Positions 16,542 through 24,901 of a stretch of 43,628 bases of DNA are shown here, one piece after another. How positions within the stretch are numbered: the stretch's first letter is position 1; every line of letters begins with the position of its first letter. A program made the position numbers and the translations under genes. This DNA comes from Myxococcales bacterium (GTDB lineage: Bacteria; Myxococcota_A; Polyangia; Fen-1088), in the NCBI GenBank assembly GCA_003158455.1, contig PMJO01000273.1:1-43628 (forward strand), given 5' to 3'. Below the pieces are notes generated by a model. The model did no database searches and was not told the origin of the DNA. It saw only the letters and a program-made list of their open reading frames with translations.

Positions 16542-19169
16542 CTATCTTCGTCGCCGCGGATCGAGCGGCTTGCTGCTGTGTCGGCTACCCGGTCGTGGCC
16601 GTTTGGTGCGCACGGGCGCGGCGCTGCCCGGGCTCGGCTCGCTTGCCGGCGGCGGGCCCGACGGTTGCCGCTTCTTTTCCAGAGATTCGAGGCGTTCTCG
16701 CAATTTCGTCGATTCGCCGCTCAGGCGTTCGACCTCCTGGGAAAGTTTGCGCAGTTTCTCCTCGGGCTTGCCCTTTTCGCGCAGATCGCTGATGGCCTCG
16801 CGCATGCGCCGCTTGGCCCGGCCATCCAGCTCGGCGCGCAAAGCGGCCTCGATGGCGGGCACAGCGCGAGCGTCGGCCAGCAGGGCGAGCGCCGAGGCCG
16901 CCTCCATGCGCACGCGAAAGTCGGGGTCGGAGAGCCAGCCTTCGATGCGTTCGCGGGCGCGGTGTACCTGCAAGGTTCCCTCGGCCAGACGGGCGAAGGC
17001 GGCCACCGCGGCGCGACGGGAGTAGACCGACGCGCTGGTCACGAAGGCTGCTTCGACCAGCGGCAGTGCCGCCTCATCGCCAGTGGCGCCCATGCCTTCG
17101 ATGGCGCGGGCGCGAATCACATCCTGGAAAGCCCTGCGCGCGAGCACCCCGGGAAGCACGGTGACTGCACGAGGCGAGCGGGTCTGGCCCAAGGCCAGGG
17201 CGGCGGCCGCCTCGACAAAGCAGCTTGCATCGCCCCCAACCACCCAGCCTTCCAGCAGCTCGGCTGCGCGCTGGTTACCGGGCGCATGGGTGACCACGAA
17301 TTCACCTAGGGCAGTGGCCACTGCGCGCCGCACGCGTGGGTTCTCCTGCGCGCGCGCACTCAACAAGGCGTCGAGCGCGTCTTGTCGCCGGGTCTTGCCC
17401 AGTGCGGTCGCCGCGGCGGCGCGTACGGCCCAGAATGAATCGTTTCCCAGCGCCCCAGCCAGGGCCACCACCGCGCTAGGCTCGGGCAGATCGCCCAGAG
17501 CGCGTGCGGCCAGCACGCGATCCACGCCCAGGCGCGCGGCCTGCAGCTGTCGTTCCCAGAGGATGCGCGGCTTTTTCAACTTGATGCTCTTCAACACCAC
17601 GTCGCCGGGATCGAAGATGACCTGGGAGGGGCGGGCGGCGAGGGGGAACTCGAAGGCGTGGCTGCGCTGGTCCACATCGACGGTCTTTTCGTGCGGTTCG
17701 CCCTCGACCTCGAAGCAAACCCGCGTGGTGAATCGGTGTGGGCGATCGCTGCATTGTCTTTGCTCCAGGCGAAGGGTGCCCACTTTCTTGTCGGCGTCCC
17801 ATTCCCACGCGCCCTCCAATTCAGGGTGGCCAGGGCTGTCCACCCACTGGTCGAAGAACCAGTCCAGATTGCGGCCGGTTGCCTCCTCGATGGCGCGGAT
17901 CAAGTCACGCGTCTCGACCGAGCCGCGCGCATGGCGCTCGCCGTAGAGGCGCAAGGCGCTCCAAAAATTGTCCTCGCCCAGCTCGTAGCGCAGCATGTGC
18001 AGCACGCGCCCGCCCTTTTCGTACAGATGTCGGTCAAAAAGGTCGATGGGCGCCTCGTATTGCCGGCAGAAGATGGGACGTTGATAGGTGCCCGCCTCGC
18101 CCAGATAGGCGTCGAGATCGCCCAGCAATTCTACGTCGGCCTCGTCGCGACCGCGGGTGTGATCGCGCCACACGTATTCAAAGTAGGTGGCGAATCCTTC
18201 ATTCAACCAGGCCTCGGGCCATTCGCGGCAAGTGAGCAGATCGCCCCACCACTGGTGGGCCAGCTCGTGCGACACCAAGCCCTCGACGTCGTGGTCGAGA
18301 GCCGCGCGCTGGTCGAGGATTGCCTCGGAGGTGAGGGTGGTGGCGGAGGTGTTCTCCATGCCGCCGAAGATGAAGTCGTGCACGAAGACTTGGCTGTAGC
18401 GACGGTGAGGGTAGGGGACGCCAATTCGCCGGGAGAAGAAGTCAATCATCTCGGGCGTGCGCCCCAGACTGCGCCGGGCATCCGCCGCGCGGTCCGCGGA
18501 GGCGTAGTAGTAGACGTCGACCCCGGTCTCCGGCGCGCGATCCTTCAGTTCCACAAAGGAGCCGCACACCAAGGTTACTAGATAGGGCGAATGAGGCAGG
18601 TCAAGGACGTAGTGCCAGCGTGTCCGGCCGTTGCCCAAGTCGCTTTGGTCAGCAAGGTCGCCGTTGGAAAGGACCATCACCCCCGTCGGTACTGTGCAGA
18701 ACACCTCGCTGGTAGCCTTTTCGACGGGGAGATCGACACAGGGCCAGTAGAAGCGCGAGTCATCGTCCTGACCTTGGCTCCAGCATTCCAGGGGACGGTC
18801 GGGATGGGCCTGGTCAGGTCCGACGAAGTAGAGACCCCGGCGCGGCTGACAGCGATAATCGACCGCCAAGGTGAAGCGCTCGCCCCGCGCGAACTTGCGG
18901 CCCAGCGGAATGCGCAAACACTCGCCGTCGTAGTCCACTCCGGATACCACTTTCCCATCGACGCTCACCTGCTCGACAATCATCTCCACCGCGTTCAACT
19001 CGACATTGTCCAGGCCGTCTCGGCGCGCAGTCAAACTGAGGCGTGACTGCCCCTGCAAGGTGCGCGCAGCCAGGTCAGGTTCGAAGCTCAGGCAGACATG
19101 GTTGACCGCTACCGGGCGGTCGGGAACGTAGTGGGTGGCGGTGCCGGGGGGAGCGAACGGTCTGGGCAT
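16542..19169 (-). CDS. M1-family metallo-aminopeptidase with HEAT repeats
   Basis: 875 residues. The exopeptidase motif FGGMENTSA and zinc site HELAHQWWG, followed after exactly 18 residues by the Glu of NEGFATY, are complete, and the transition-state Tyr lies in LYEKGGRVLHMLR. The N-terminal beta domain binds the substrate N-terminus. After the catalytic domain (to about residue 530) come HEAT-like repeats (AVVALAGALGNDSFWAVRAA, ARAQENPRVRRAVATALGEF), a coiled coil (about 805-845) and a basic Pro-rich tail. The alternative PepN/ERAP-type C-terminal helical domain is thus replaced or mimicked by HEAT repeats. No signal peptide, so likely cytoplasmic. Confidence 0.92.
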   Translation of the reverse strand: MPRPFAPPGTATHYVPDRPVAVNHVCLSFEPDLAARTLQGQSRLSLTARRDGLDNVELNAVEMIVEQVSVDGKVVSGVDYDGECLRIPLGRKFARGERFTLAVDYRCQPRRGLYFVGPDQAHPDRPLECWSQGQDDDSRFYWPCVDLPVEKATSEVFCTVPTGVMVLSNGDLADQSDLGNGRTRWHYVLDLPHSPYLVTLVCGSFVELKDRAPETGVDVYYYASADRAADARRSLGRTPEMIDFFSRRIGVPYPHRRYSQVFVHDFIFGGMENTSATTLTSEAILDQRAALDHDVEGLVSHELAHQWWGDLLTCREWPEAWLNEGFATYFEYVWRDHTRGRDEADVELLGDLDAYLGEAGTYQRPIFCRQYEAPIDLFDRHLYEKGGRVLHMLRYELGEDNFWSALRLYGERHARGSVETRDLIRAIEEATGRNLDWFFDQWVDSPGHPELEGAWEWDADKKVGTLRLEQRQCSDRPHRFTTRVCFEVEGEPHEKTVDVDQRSHAFEFPLAARPSQVIFDPGDVVLKSIKLKKPRILWERQLQAARLGVDRVLAARALGDLPEPSAVVALAGALGNDSFWAVRAAAATALGKTRRQDALDALLSARAQENPRVRRAVATALGEFVVTHAPGNQRAAELLEGWVVGGDASCFVEAAAALALGQTRSPRAVTVLPGVLARRAFQDVIRARAIEGMGATGDEAALPLVEAAFVTSASVYSRRAAVAAFARLAEGTLQVHRARERIEGWLSDPDFRVRMEAASALALLADARAVPAIEAALRAELDGRAKRRMREAISDLREKGKPEEKLRKLSQEVERLSGESTKLRERLESLEKKRQPSGPPPASEPSPGSAAPVRTKRPRPGSRHSSKPLDPRRRR

Positions 19170-19249
19170 GGGGAAGGAGCCTCCGAAGATCCGCTGACGT
19201 TAGCGCGAAAGCGCTCGCCTCCGCCACTCGGATTGTCAGGGTGAGTCGC

Positions 19250-22120
19250 CTAGTCGATGTCGACGAAGGTCAGAGCATCCACCACCGTCAACGCGTGCGG
19301 ATCCGCAGCAACCAAACGGACGCGAACCTCGCTTGCGGCATGCGCGGGCAACATCAGGAGAGATGGCGTGAGCACCGAATGAGCCGCGGGCGGACCGGCG
19401 CGCGCCAATTCTTTCCAGGTATTGCCTTCCTTTGCCTCGACCAACAGGCTGGCTCCTTTTGCCGCACCTGCCAGTAACGCGCCAAAGCGCCGGCCGGACC
19501 AGGGAAGCGGTCCCCAGATGACCTCGCCGGATGACAATTTCTGCTCCGGATCTTCTCCGGTGGCCAGAAGTTGCCGGCCTTGCCCGCCCAAAACGCGGAC
19601 GGGCGCCGCTGGCCGTATCCAGCTCTTTCCCTCCCCAAGAAACTGCAGGCGCTGGTCTCTCGGGTCCTCGAATCCTTGCCGCCGAACCGTGATCTTCCTG
19701 GATGCCAGCTGCTCGCATTCGGGCGACCATCCCAGCGCACTTTGGCGCAGTCCCAGGGCCCGGGTCGCGCTGCACAGGACTGGCGCCGCGGCGGGATCGG
19801 ACTGCCAGCCATGCGCAAGGGAACTGAGCAATACCCTGTCGTATTGATGAGCCTGCAGCCACAGGGCCAGGCCGCGGCTGGCGGTGGTACGGGCGGGGAG
19901 GGCGCCGGCAAGTTCTCGCTCGGCCCAGGCCATCAGGATCTCGTCGTATGGTTGGTGCTCGGCGCGGGTGTGCTCGATGAACATCCGCTGTCGAATGCTC
20001 GGCGCAACTCCCAGCGCAGAGATGGCGGCGATGGCGTCGAACCGCTCGTCTGGGTCACGAACGCGCTTGGCTTCGTCCCAGAGGCGAGCCGCCAGAGCAG
20101 CCCGCGCCGGCTGAGTCAGCCCGCTACCGCATAGCGATCCCAGCAACACAGCGCCGCGCGCGCGTGCGCCCGTGGCCGCGGCCGGGTCGAGCAAGAGATC
20201 CGGATCGCAGGTGGGCGGGGCGACGCCGGCCAGGCGGAGCAACGGCAGACGGGCGGTATCGGTCAGCGTCGTCGCGCTGGGAGTGAAAAGCGGCAGGGAT
20301 TCCAGTTCGAGAACGCCTTCCAGGCGCAACGGGAATACTTCATCCTGCATACGCGCCACCCCCAGAAGAGCCGATCCCGGCGGCCCGCTTTCCACATCGA
20401 ATCCCGCATGCCATACGATCGGCCAGCGCTTGCCGTTCTGGTCCGTCCAGGCCAGCGCCGGGGGTGGTCCCGCCTGGACTTGCAACGCGTGTACGAAGAA
20501 CACGGTCTCCGCTTTGTCCAGGATGGCTGAGATGCCCTTCACCTCCACCACGCCCAATTTCGCCACCATCGGCAGCACGGGCGGGACGGCCGGGTCGACC
20601 AGGTCGGCCCGCACGGCGCTAAGTGCTACTAGCGACAGGCGGGCGAGAAACTTCGGCCCCATTGCCCGGTATTGGTCGTGAAACGGCCAGAGGGCGTACA
20701 CGGGTTCGGCCGCCAGCCACGACCCGTGCAAATGCAACGTGTCGGGCCGCCTTTCTCCATATAGGTAGTCAACCAGAACCGTGGGCTCACGGTTCCACGC
20801 ACGGCCCAGCACCCGATCGGTCAGTCCAAAAATGTCCAGGACATCCATCCCGAGCGGATAAGCCATCCCGCCTACGTCAATATCAGCTTCGAGCAGGCGC
20901 CGTCCGAGTTGCAGCGACGTGCCCAGATCGCGGTACAGGGATGCACAATAGGCAATCTTGCGCATGTCAACGTCCCTGGACCCATTGGCCCCGACAGCCC
21001 TTGCTGTCCATTGGCCCAGGGGACGATTGGCAAGAAGCAGCGGCACACAGGCCCCGAGCACTAGAACCATGCGAATGAGGACCGGCACACGGCGCGACAG
21101 CCAACCCTCGGGCCGCAGCGCCGCGTACAAGCCAAGCCCCACGAGCGCGATCGCCGGGCCTTCCAGGAATTGCATGAAACGCCCCTGGCGCATCCAGTCT
21201 CCGCCGGAGAGACAGAGAAAAAGGCCCACCGCACCGACCTGCAGGACGGCTGCAATCAACGGTATCCAGGTGCTTCGCGACAGAAGCGCGAACAGAGGGA
21301 TGAGACAGAGAAAGTACGACGTGCCATAGACATTGAGAAAGGCCTGCGCGTAGTGCCATCCTTCCTGCCAGGCGTGCCCCGCGCCCATTTTGGGCCAGAA
21401 CGTGTTGGGGACGAGATCCCGGAAGCACAGACAGCGAAAGACCAGCACCAGAAGAAAGGCGAGAGCAAGGATCGCGCAGGCGAAAAACCGCCGCCGACTG
21501 GATAGCAATCGCGCCGCCACCACAAGTGCCCCATACAGCCCAGCCTCGGGCCGGGTCCAGGCGAGAAGCCCTGCAACCACGCCAAGTGCCAGATCCCAAC
21601 CGGACGAAGCCGGCGCAAGTAGAAGACAGAGGGTGGAAAGGGCCATCAATCCAGCCAAGATGCCGCCTTCGAGCCCCGCGACCGTCCAGTAGTTGAACGT
21701 GGGCCACAAAAGTGGCAGCAACCCGATCAGAGGCACGAGCAGGCATGCCACGCCCCGTGTTTTCCAAATCAGCACGAGTCCCCACGCCAGCAGAGCCAGC
21801 AAGACAAAACCCAGATTGATCACCTTGGCGGCCACGTCCAAGTTGAGATGCAACGCCGCAAAAGGCACAAGCAGGATGACCTCCAGCGGGTTCGAAAAAC
21901 CCTCAACCGGACTGGCCCCCGTGGTGTGCCGAAATCCGTTTCCCGCAGCCACATTCGCGGCATAGGCATAGGTGATGGCGGCATCATCGATGGTGGGTTT
22001 GCTGAAGACCGTCCAGACGTGGCGCCCCAAGAAACCGACCGAGGCCAGCAAGAGCAAGGTGGCCGTGACCGCGACCGCCCACTTGGACAGGCTTCGGGGG
22101 TAGACGGGTGCCGACGACAT
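19250..22120 (-). CDS. GT-C-like membrane glycosyltransferase with large soluble C-terminus
   Basis: 956 residues. The first roughly 430 residues hold about ten hydrophobic segments. The first extracytoplasmic loop carries a DD motif and the block typical of GT-C enzymes (KPTIDDAAITYAYAANVAAG, then SPVEGFSNPLE). Such proteins transfer sugars from polyprenyl-phosphate donors to envelope glycans or proteins. The C-terminal half is soluble with beta-rich parts, ending SEVRVRLVAADPHALTVVDA. The start 36 bases after the anti-sigma-like gene suggests co-transcription; the M1 peptidase follows 80 bases later. Donor and acceptor are unknown. Confidence 0.75.
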   Translation of the reverse strand: MSSAPVYPRSLSKWAVAVTATLLLLASVGFLGRHVWTVFSKPTIDDAAITYAYAANVAAGNGFRHTTGASPVEGFSNPLEVILLVPFAALHLNLDVAAKVINLGFVLLALLAWGLVLIWKTRGVACLLVPLIGLLPLLWPTFNYWTVAGLEGGILAGLMALSTLCLLLAPASSGWDLALGVVAGLLAWTRPEAGLYGALVVAARLLSSRRRFFACAILALAFLLVLVFRCLCFRDLVPNTFWPKMGAGHAWQEGWHYAQAFLNVYGTSYFLCLIPLFALLSRSTWIPLIAAVLQVGAVGLFLCLSGGDWMRQGRFMQFLEGPAIALVGLGLYAALRPEGWLSRRVPVLIRMVLVLGACVPLLLANRPLGQWTARAVGANGSRDVDMRKIAYCASLYRDLGTSLQLGRRLLEADIDVGGMAYPLGMDVLDIFGLTDRVLGRAWNREPTVLVDYLYGERRPDTLHLHGSWLAAEPVYALWPFHDQYRAMGPKFLARLSLVALSAVRADLVDPAVPPVLPMVAKLGVVEVKGISAILDKAETVFFVHALQVQAGPPPALAWTDQNGKRWPIVWHAGFDVESGPPGSALLGVARMQDEVFPLRLEGVLELESLPLFTPSATTLTDTARLPLLRLAGVAPPTCDPDLLLDPAAATGARARGAVLLGSLCGSGLTQPARAALAARLWDEAKRVRDPDERFDAIAAISALGVAPSIRQRMFIEHTRAEHQPYDEILMAWAERELAGALPARTTASRGLALWLQAHQYDRVLLSSLAHGWQSDPAAAPVLCSATRALGLRQSALGWSPECEQLASRKITVRRQGFEDPRDQRLQFLGEGKSWIRPAAPVRVLGGQGRQLLATGEDPEQKLSSGEVIWGPLPWSGRRFGALLAGAAKGASLLVEAKEGNTWKELARAGPPAAHSVLTPSLLMLPAHAASEVRVRLVAADPHALTVVDALTFVDID

Positions 22121-22156
22121 TTCGCGCAGTCTACCCTAACCCGCCCCGGAGTTTCG

Positions 22157-23326
22157 TCAGGGAATGGGTCCCGAGGACTTCCCCCGGCCGGTCCGTTGCT
22201 TCTCCACTTCGCGGATGTAGACGCCCTTGGGGAATTCGCGTTGATAGAGATCGAGATCCGCCTGGGCACCCAGTTTGTCGCCCAGCCGGCCACGGCACAC
22301 GGCGCGGCCGTACAGAGCCTGTTCGTCGGGCTGCCGCGCCCGCGCCAGTAGCAAATCAAAATCGCCCAGGCTTTCGCCGCAGCGGCCCGCCGTTGCACGC
22401 AACTCGGCGCGGGTGAGCAACAGGGTGCGCGCAGCCGCGACGTTCGAGAGCGACTTGCCGTCGAGCAAGGCCAGTGCCTCATCCGATCGCTTGAGGTCCA
22501 GCAAAGCTTCTACCCGCAGGACCATGGCTTCGTGGACAAACGCGCTCCGCGTGAGTTCGGCCGCGTGAGCATCCAGCAGCGCAAGCGCTGCGCCGGGAGA
22601 GTGGTCGGTACGCAAGGAATGCAGCGCTTCGGCCAGCCAGCGCGCGCCGCCCTGGGGCCGGGCAGGGCTGGACGTCGTCATTGGCCGGGCGGACATGGCT
22701 GGCAGGGGCGCCAAGGGAGCTGGCGCGGCAACCACGCGGGCCGCCTCGACTGGCGGGGGAACGATGGCCGGCACGACCGCTGGTTCTGGATCGCGACGAC
22801 GATTTTCCGACCGAGGCACGCGCAGCGCGCCCGATGGTTCCATGAACGCAAGTCTAGCGGCTGGCGCCGGTTCTTTCGGGGGAACTGTCGCTCCCGCCGG
22901 CGGTGTCACCTCGACTCTGGGCGGGATTGTCGGCTGGGTGTCGATCGGGGTCGCGGGAGCAACCGGCACGGGCGCGCTTGCCAGAGATGGCCGGTGCGAA
23001 TGCGGCACACGACTTTGCGCGGGCGGCTTCGCTGCCGCCGCAGCAGGGTAGGGGCGCAGCCAGCGCGGCATCAGATCCAAGCGCGCCGCGAGGGCAAAGG
23101 TCGCCCCGCTCACCAGCAACGCCACCGCCACCGCGGGCCACCACCTGAGCAAGCCCGGCCAACGCTGTCTTCCCGGTGTGGCCGCTGCGATACTCGCAAG
23201 CTGTGGGCCCGAAAGCAGCGGGGGTGCGCCCATGGCTCGAATCAGTCGGCCGGCCATGCGTTCGACCAGATTGGCCTGCCCGGCTCGATCCTTCCAACGG
23301 GCTGGATCCGGAGCAACGCTACTCAT
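22157..23326 (-). CDS. Single-pass membrane protein with TPR-like C-terminus, probable sigma-factor partner
   Basis: 389 residues from ATG 23326, which overlaps the TGA of the ECF sigma gene (ATGA), implying coupled translation and a functional pair. About 60 cytoplasmic residues are followed by one membrane segment (WWPAVAVALLVSGATFALAA), a long Pro/Ala-rich linker and helical TPR-like repeats (SDEALALLDGKSLSNVAAAR, CGESLGDFDLLLARARQPDE). It fits an atypical anti-sigma factor that senses an envelope signal through its outer part. No classical zinc-binding anti-sigma motif is visible in the N-terminus. The role is inferred from position and topology. Confidence 0.68.
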   Translation of the reverse strand: MSSVAPDPARWKDRAGQANLVERMAGRLIRAMGAPPLLSGPQLASIAAATPGRQRWPGLLRWWPAVAVALLVSGATFALAARLDLMPRWLRPYPAAAAAKPPAQSRVPHSHRPSLASAPVPVAPATPIDTQPTIPPRVEVTPPAGATVPPKEPAPAARLAFMEPSGALRVPRSENRRRDPEPAVVPAIVPPPVEAARVVAAPAPLAPLPAMSARPMTTSSPARPQGGARWLAEALHSLRTDHSPGAALALLDAHAAELTRSAFVHEAMVLRVEALLDLKRSDEALALLDGKSLSNVAAARTLLLTRAELRATAGRCGESLGDFDLLLARARQPDEQALYGRAVCRGRLGDKLGAQADLDLYQREFPKGVYIREVEKQRTGRGKSSGPIP

Positions 23327-23874
23327 GACTGCTCCTCGCTCAGGAGTTGACGGTGCCAATGGTGGAACATCTCGCGCGCGCGGTGCAATTGCACCCTCAC
23401 GGTGTTGAGTTTGATCTGGCAGATCTCTGCGATTTCCTGGGTCGACATGTCTTCCAATTCAAAGAGCACCAGCACGGTTCGGTATTTTTCGGGCAGGTGG
23501 TCGAGAACCCGATGGAACAGCAGGCGCGCCTGCTGCTGCTCTAGCCGGGCGCAGGGATCGAGCCCCGAGGATGGCAGCCGGTCGAGGAGGTTCGGGTTCT
23601 TGTCGCGCCAGAAACGCCAGCGGTGACGCCGCCGGTGGTTGGCCACGATTTTGCGGGTGATGCTGTACAGCCAGCTCGAAAAGTGCGCCTCGCCACGGAA
23701 ACTTGCCATCCGGCGGCTGACCACGAAGAAGATTTCCTGAACCGCGTCCTCGACTTCGACGTCGGGACCGCCCAGGTGCCAGGCCCAGCGCGCCACGGTC
23801 TGGCCGTAGTCGCGGTACGCCTCCGCCAGGGTTGACGGCGCGTGGCCGACGATGGGCTTTCCGGTGGCGTGCAT
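23323..23874 (-). CDS. ECF-family RNA polymerase sigma factor
   Basis: 183 residues from ATG 23874, the usual ECF size; an in-frame ATG at 23979 would add 35 residues overlapping the upstream gene. Region 2 is clear (DVEVEDAVQEIFFVVSRRMA, FSSWLYSITRKIVANHRRR), followed by a short linker and region 4 (LPEKYRTVLVLFELEDMSTQ, EIAEICQIKLNTVRVQLHRA). It directs transcription of an envelope or stress regulon. The following gene overlaps it by four bases and is the likely regulator. The ribosome site for 23874 is weak (GGAGG is too far upstream), so the start is not certain. Confidence 0.93.
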   Translation of the reverse strand: MHATGKPIVGHAPSTLAEAYRDYGQTVARWAWHLGGPDVEVEDAVQEIFFVVSRRMASFRGEAHFSSWLYSITRKIVANHRRRHRWRFWRDKNPNLLDRLPSSGLDPCARLEQQQARLLFHRVLDHLPEKYRTVLVLFELEDMSTQEIAEICQIKLNTVRVQLHRAREMFHHWHRQLLSEEQS

Positions 23875-23935
23875 GAACTGGAAGATCGGCGGACCTCCAG
23901 GTCCGTCTAGTGTGAGGAAAACCGAAAAGGTTTCA

Positions 23936-24829
23936 TCATGGGAAGAGCCCCACCGATAGCCCGAGCGTGGCCGCCACATCCCAGGGAGTGAGCGCCAGAT
24001 TGGCCGTGCTGCCGGTCACTACCGCGCGCTGGCGTTGCAGCCAAGCCTCGCCGCGCAGATCAGCCCACAGGGTGAAGCGCCGCCAGCGCCGGCCCGCGCG
24101 CAGGCCGACGTCCAGGCCAAGCTCGAAGGAGTTCTGCTCTTGATTCACGGCAAAGTCATGGCCGGAAAGCGTGGCAAAGCCGAGCAGGGGACCGGCATCG
24201 GCGCTGACGAGCCAATTCGGATTCGGCGTCCGCCAGACCAACGAAAGCGTGGCCATACTGTGTCGCCAGTGCACCCGTCCGGGGGCCAGGTCGGTCTGTC
24301 GCGCGGTCTGCGCCGCAAATGCGATGCGCCCTTGCCAGTGAGATCGGAGAGAGGCAAGGCCCATCTCCAGACGCCAGCTGGCTGCTGTCCCGCCCCGCAG
24401 GGCCGCGCCGCCGCCCGCTCCCAATTCCAGATCGAGCCCCGAGGTTGCGCCCGCGGACTCTGGCCTCGGCCTCGCGATGACGAGTGGTTCAGCGATGGGT
24501 GGAATCCCGGGATGGGGATCACTTTCCCACGACGCAAGAAGAACCGCGACCGTCTCTGCAAGTTCATCGCAGCGATCGGAAAGGGAAAGATCTCGTTGCC
24601 CAATCAAGGTGCCGTCCGCAGCGGACAGGCGCAGGCGCAATTGCGTCGGACCTGCGCGTTCGCCCTGGCTGACCTGCAAGTCGGCTTGATCCGCCAGGTT
24701 GGTTTCCATGCCTCTTGCTGGAAGCAGCGGCAGGAGCCGGGTCGTGATTGCTTCCGACGACGGACACGTGATCGCGCTGTGAACCTCGACCGGAGTTGCA
24801 AGCCAGACTGCTAAGAGAAGGCCATGCAC
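23936..24829 (-). CDS. Exported protein with beta-barrel-like C-terminus
   Basis: 297 residues starting at GTG 24829 with a signal peptide (GLLLAVWLATPVEVHS). Residues about 17-95 form a small soluble domain (CPSSEAITTRLLPLL, RCDELAETVAVLLASW). The remainder alternates hydrophobic and polar residues with many Gly/Trp/Arg (WRLEMGLASLR, FTLWADLRGEAWL, ATLGLSVGLFP), ending in Phe-Pro as outer-membrane barrels nearly do. It lies directly upstream of the ECF sigma factor. A cell-surface protein beside a sigma/anti-sigma pair is a recurring arrangement in myxobacteria. Function unknown. Confidence 0.65.
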   Translation of the reverse strand: MHGLLLAVWLATPVEVHSAITCPSSEAITTRLLPLLPARGMETNLADQADLQVSQGERAGPTQLRLRLSAADGTLIGQRDLSLSDRCDELAETVAVLLASWESDPHPGIPPIAEPLVIARPRPESAGATSGLDLELGAGGGAALRGGTAASWRLEMGLASLRSHWQGRIAFAAQTARQTDLAPGRVHWRHSMATLSLVWRTPNPNWLVSADAGPLLGFATLSGHDFAVNQEQNSFELGLDVGLRAGRRWRRFTLWADLRGEAWLQRQRAVVTGSTANLALTPWDVAATLGLSVGLFP

Positions 24830-24901
24830 GAAGAAAGCTAATCACGAATCCCGACTGACAGGTGTAACTTTTCCACAGGGGGCGACACCAAGAGGATTGC
24901 C

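Noticed and set aside
24863-24888. TGTAAC ... CGACAC upstream of the Cys-rich lipoprotein, like an ECF sigma promoter
   Set aside because: The spacer is only 14 bases and transcription would start within or beyond the ribosome site of ATG 24902, so it does not fit as that gene's promoter.
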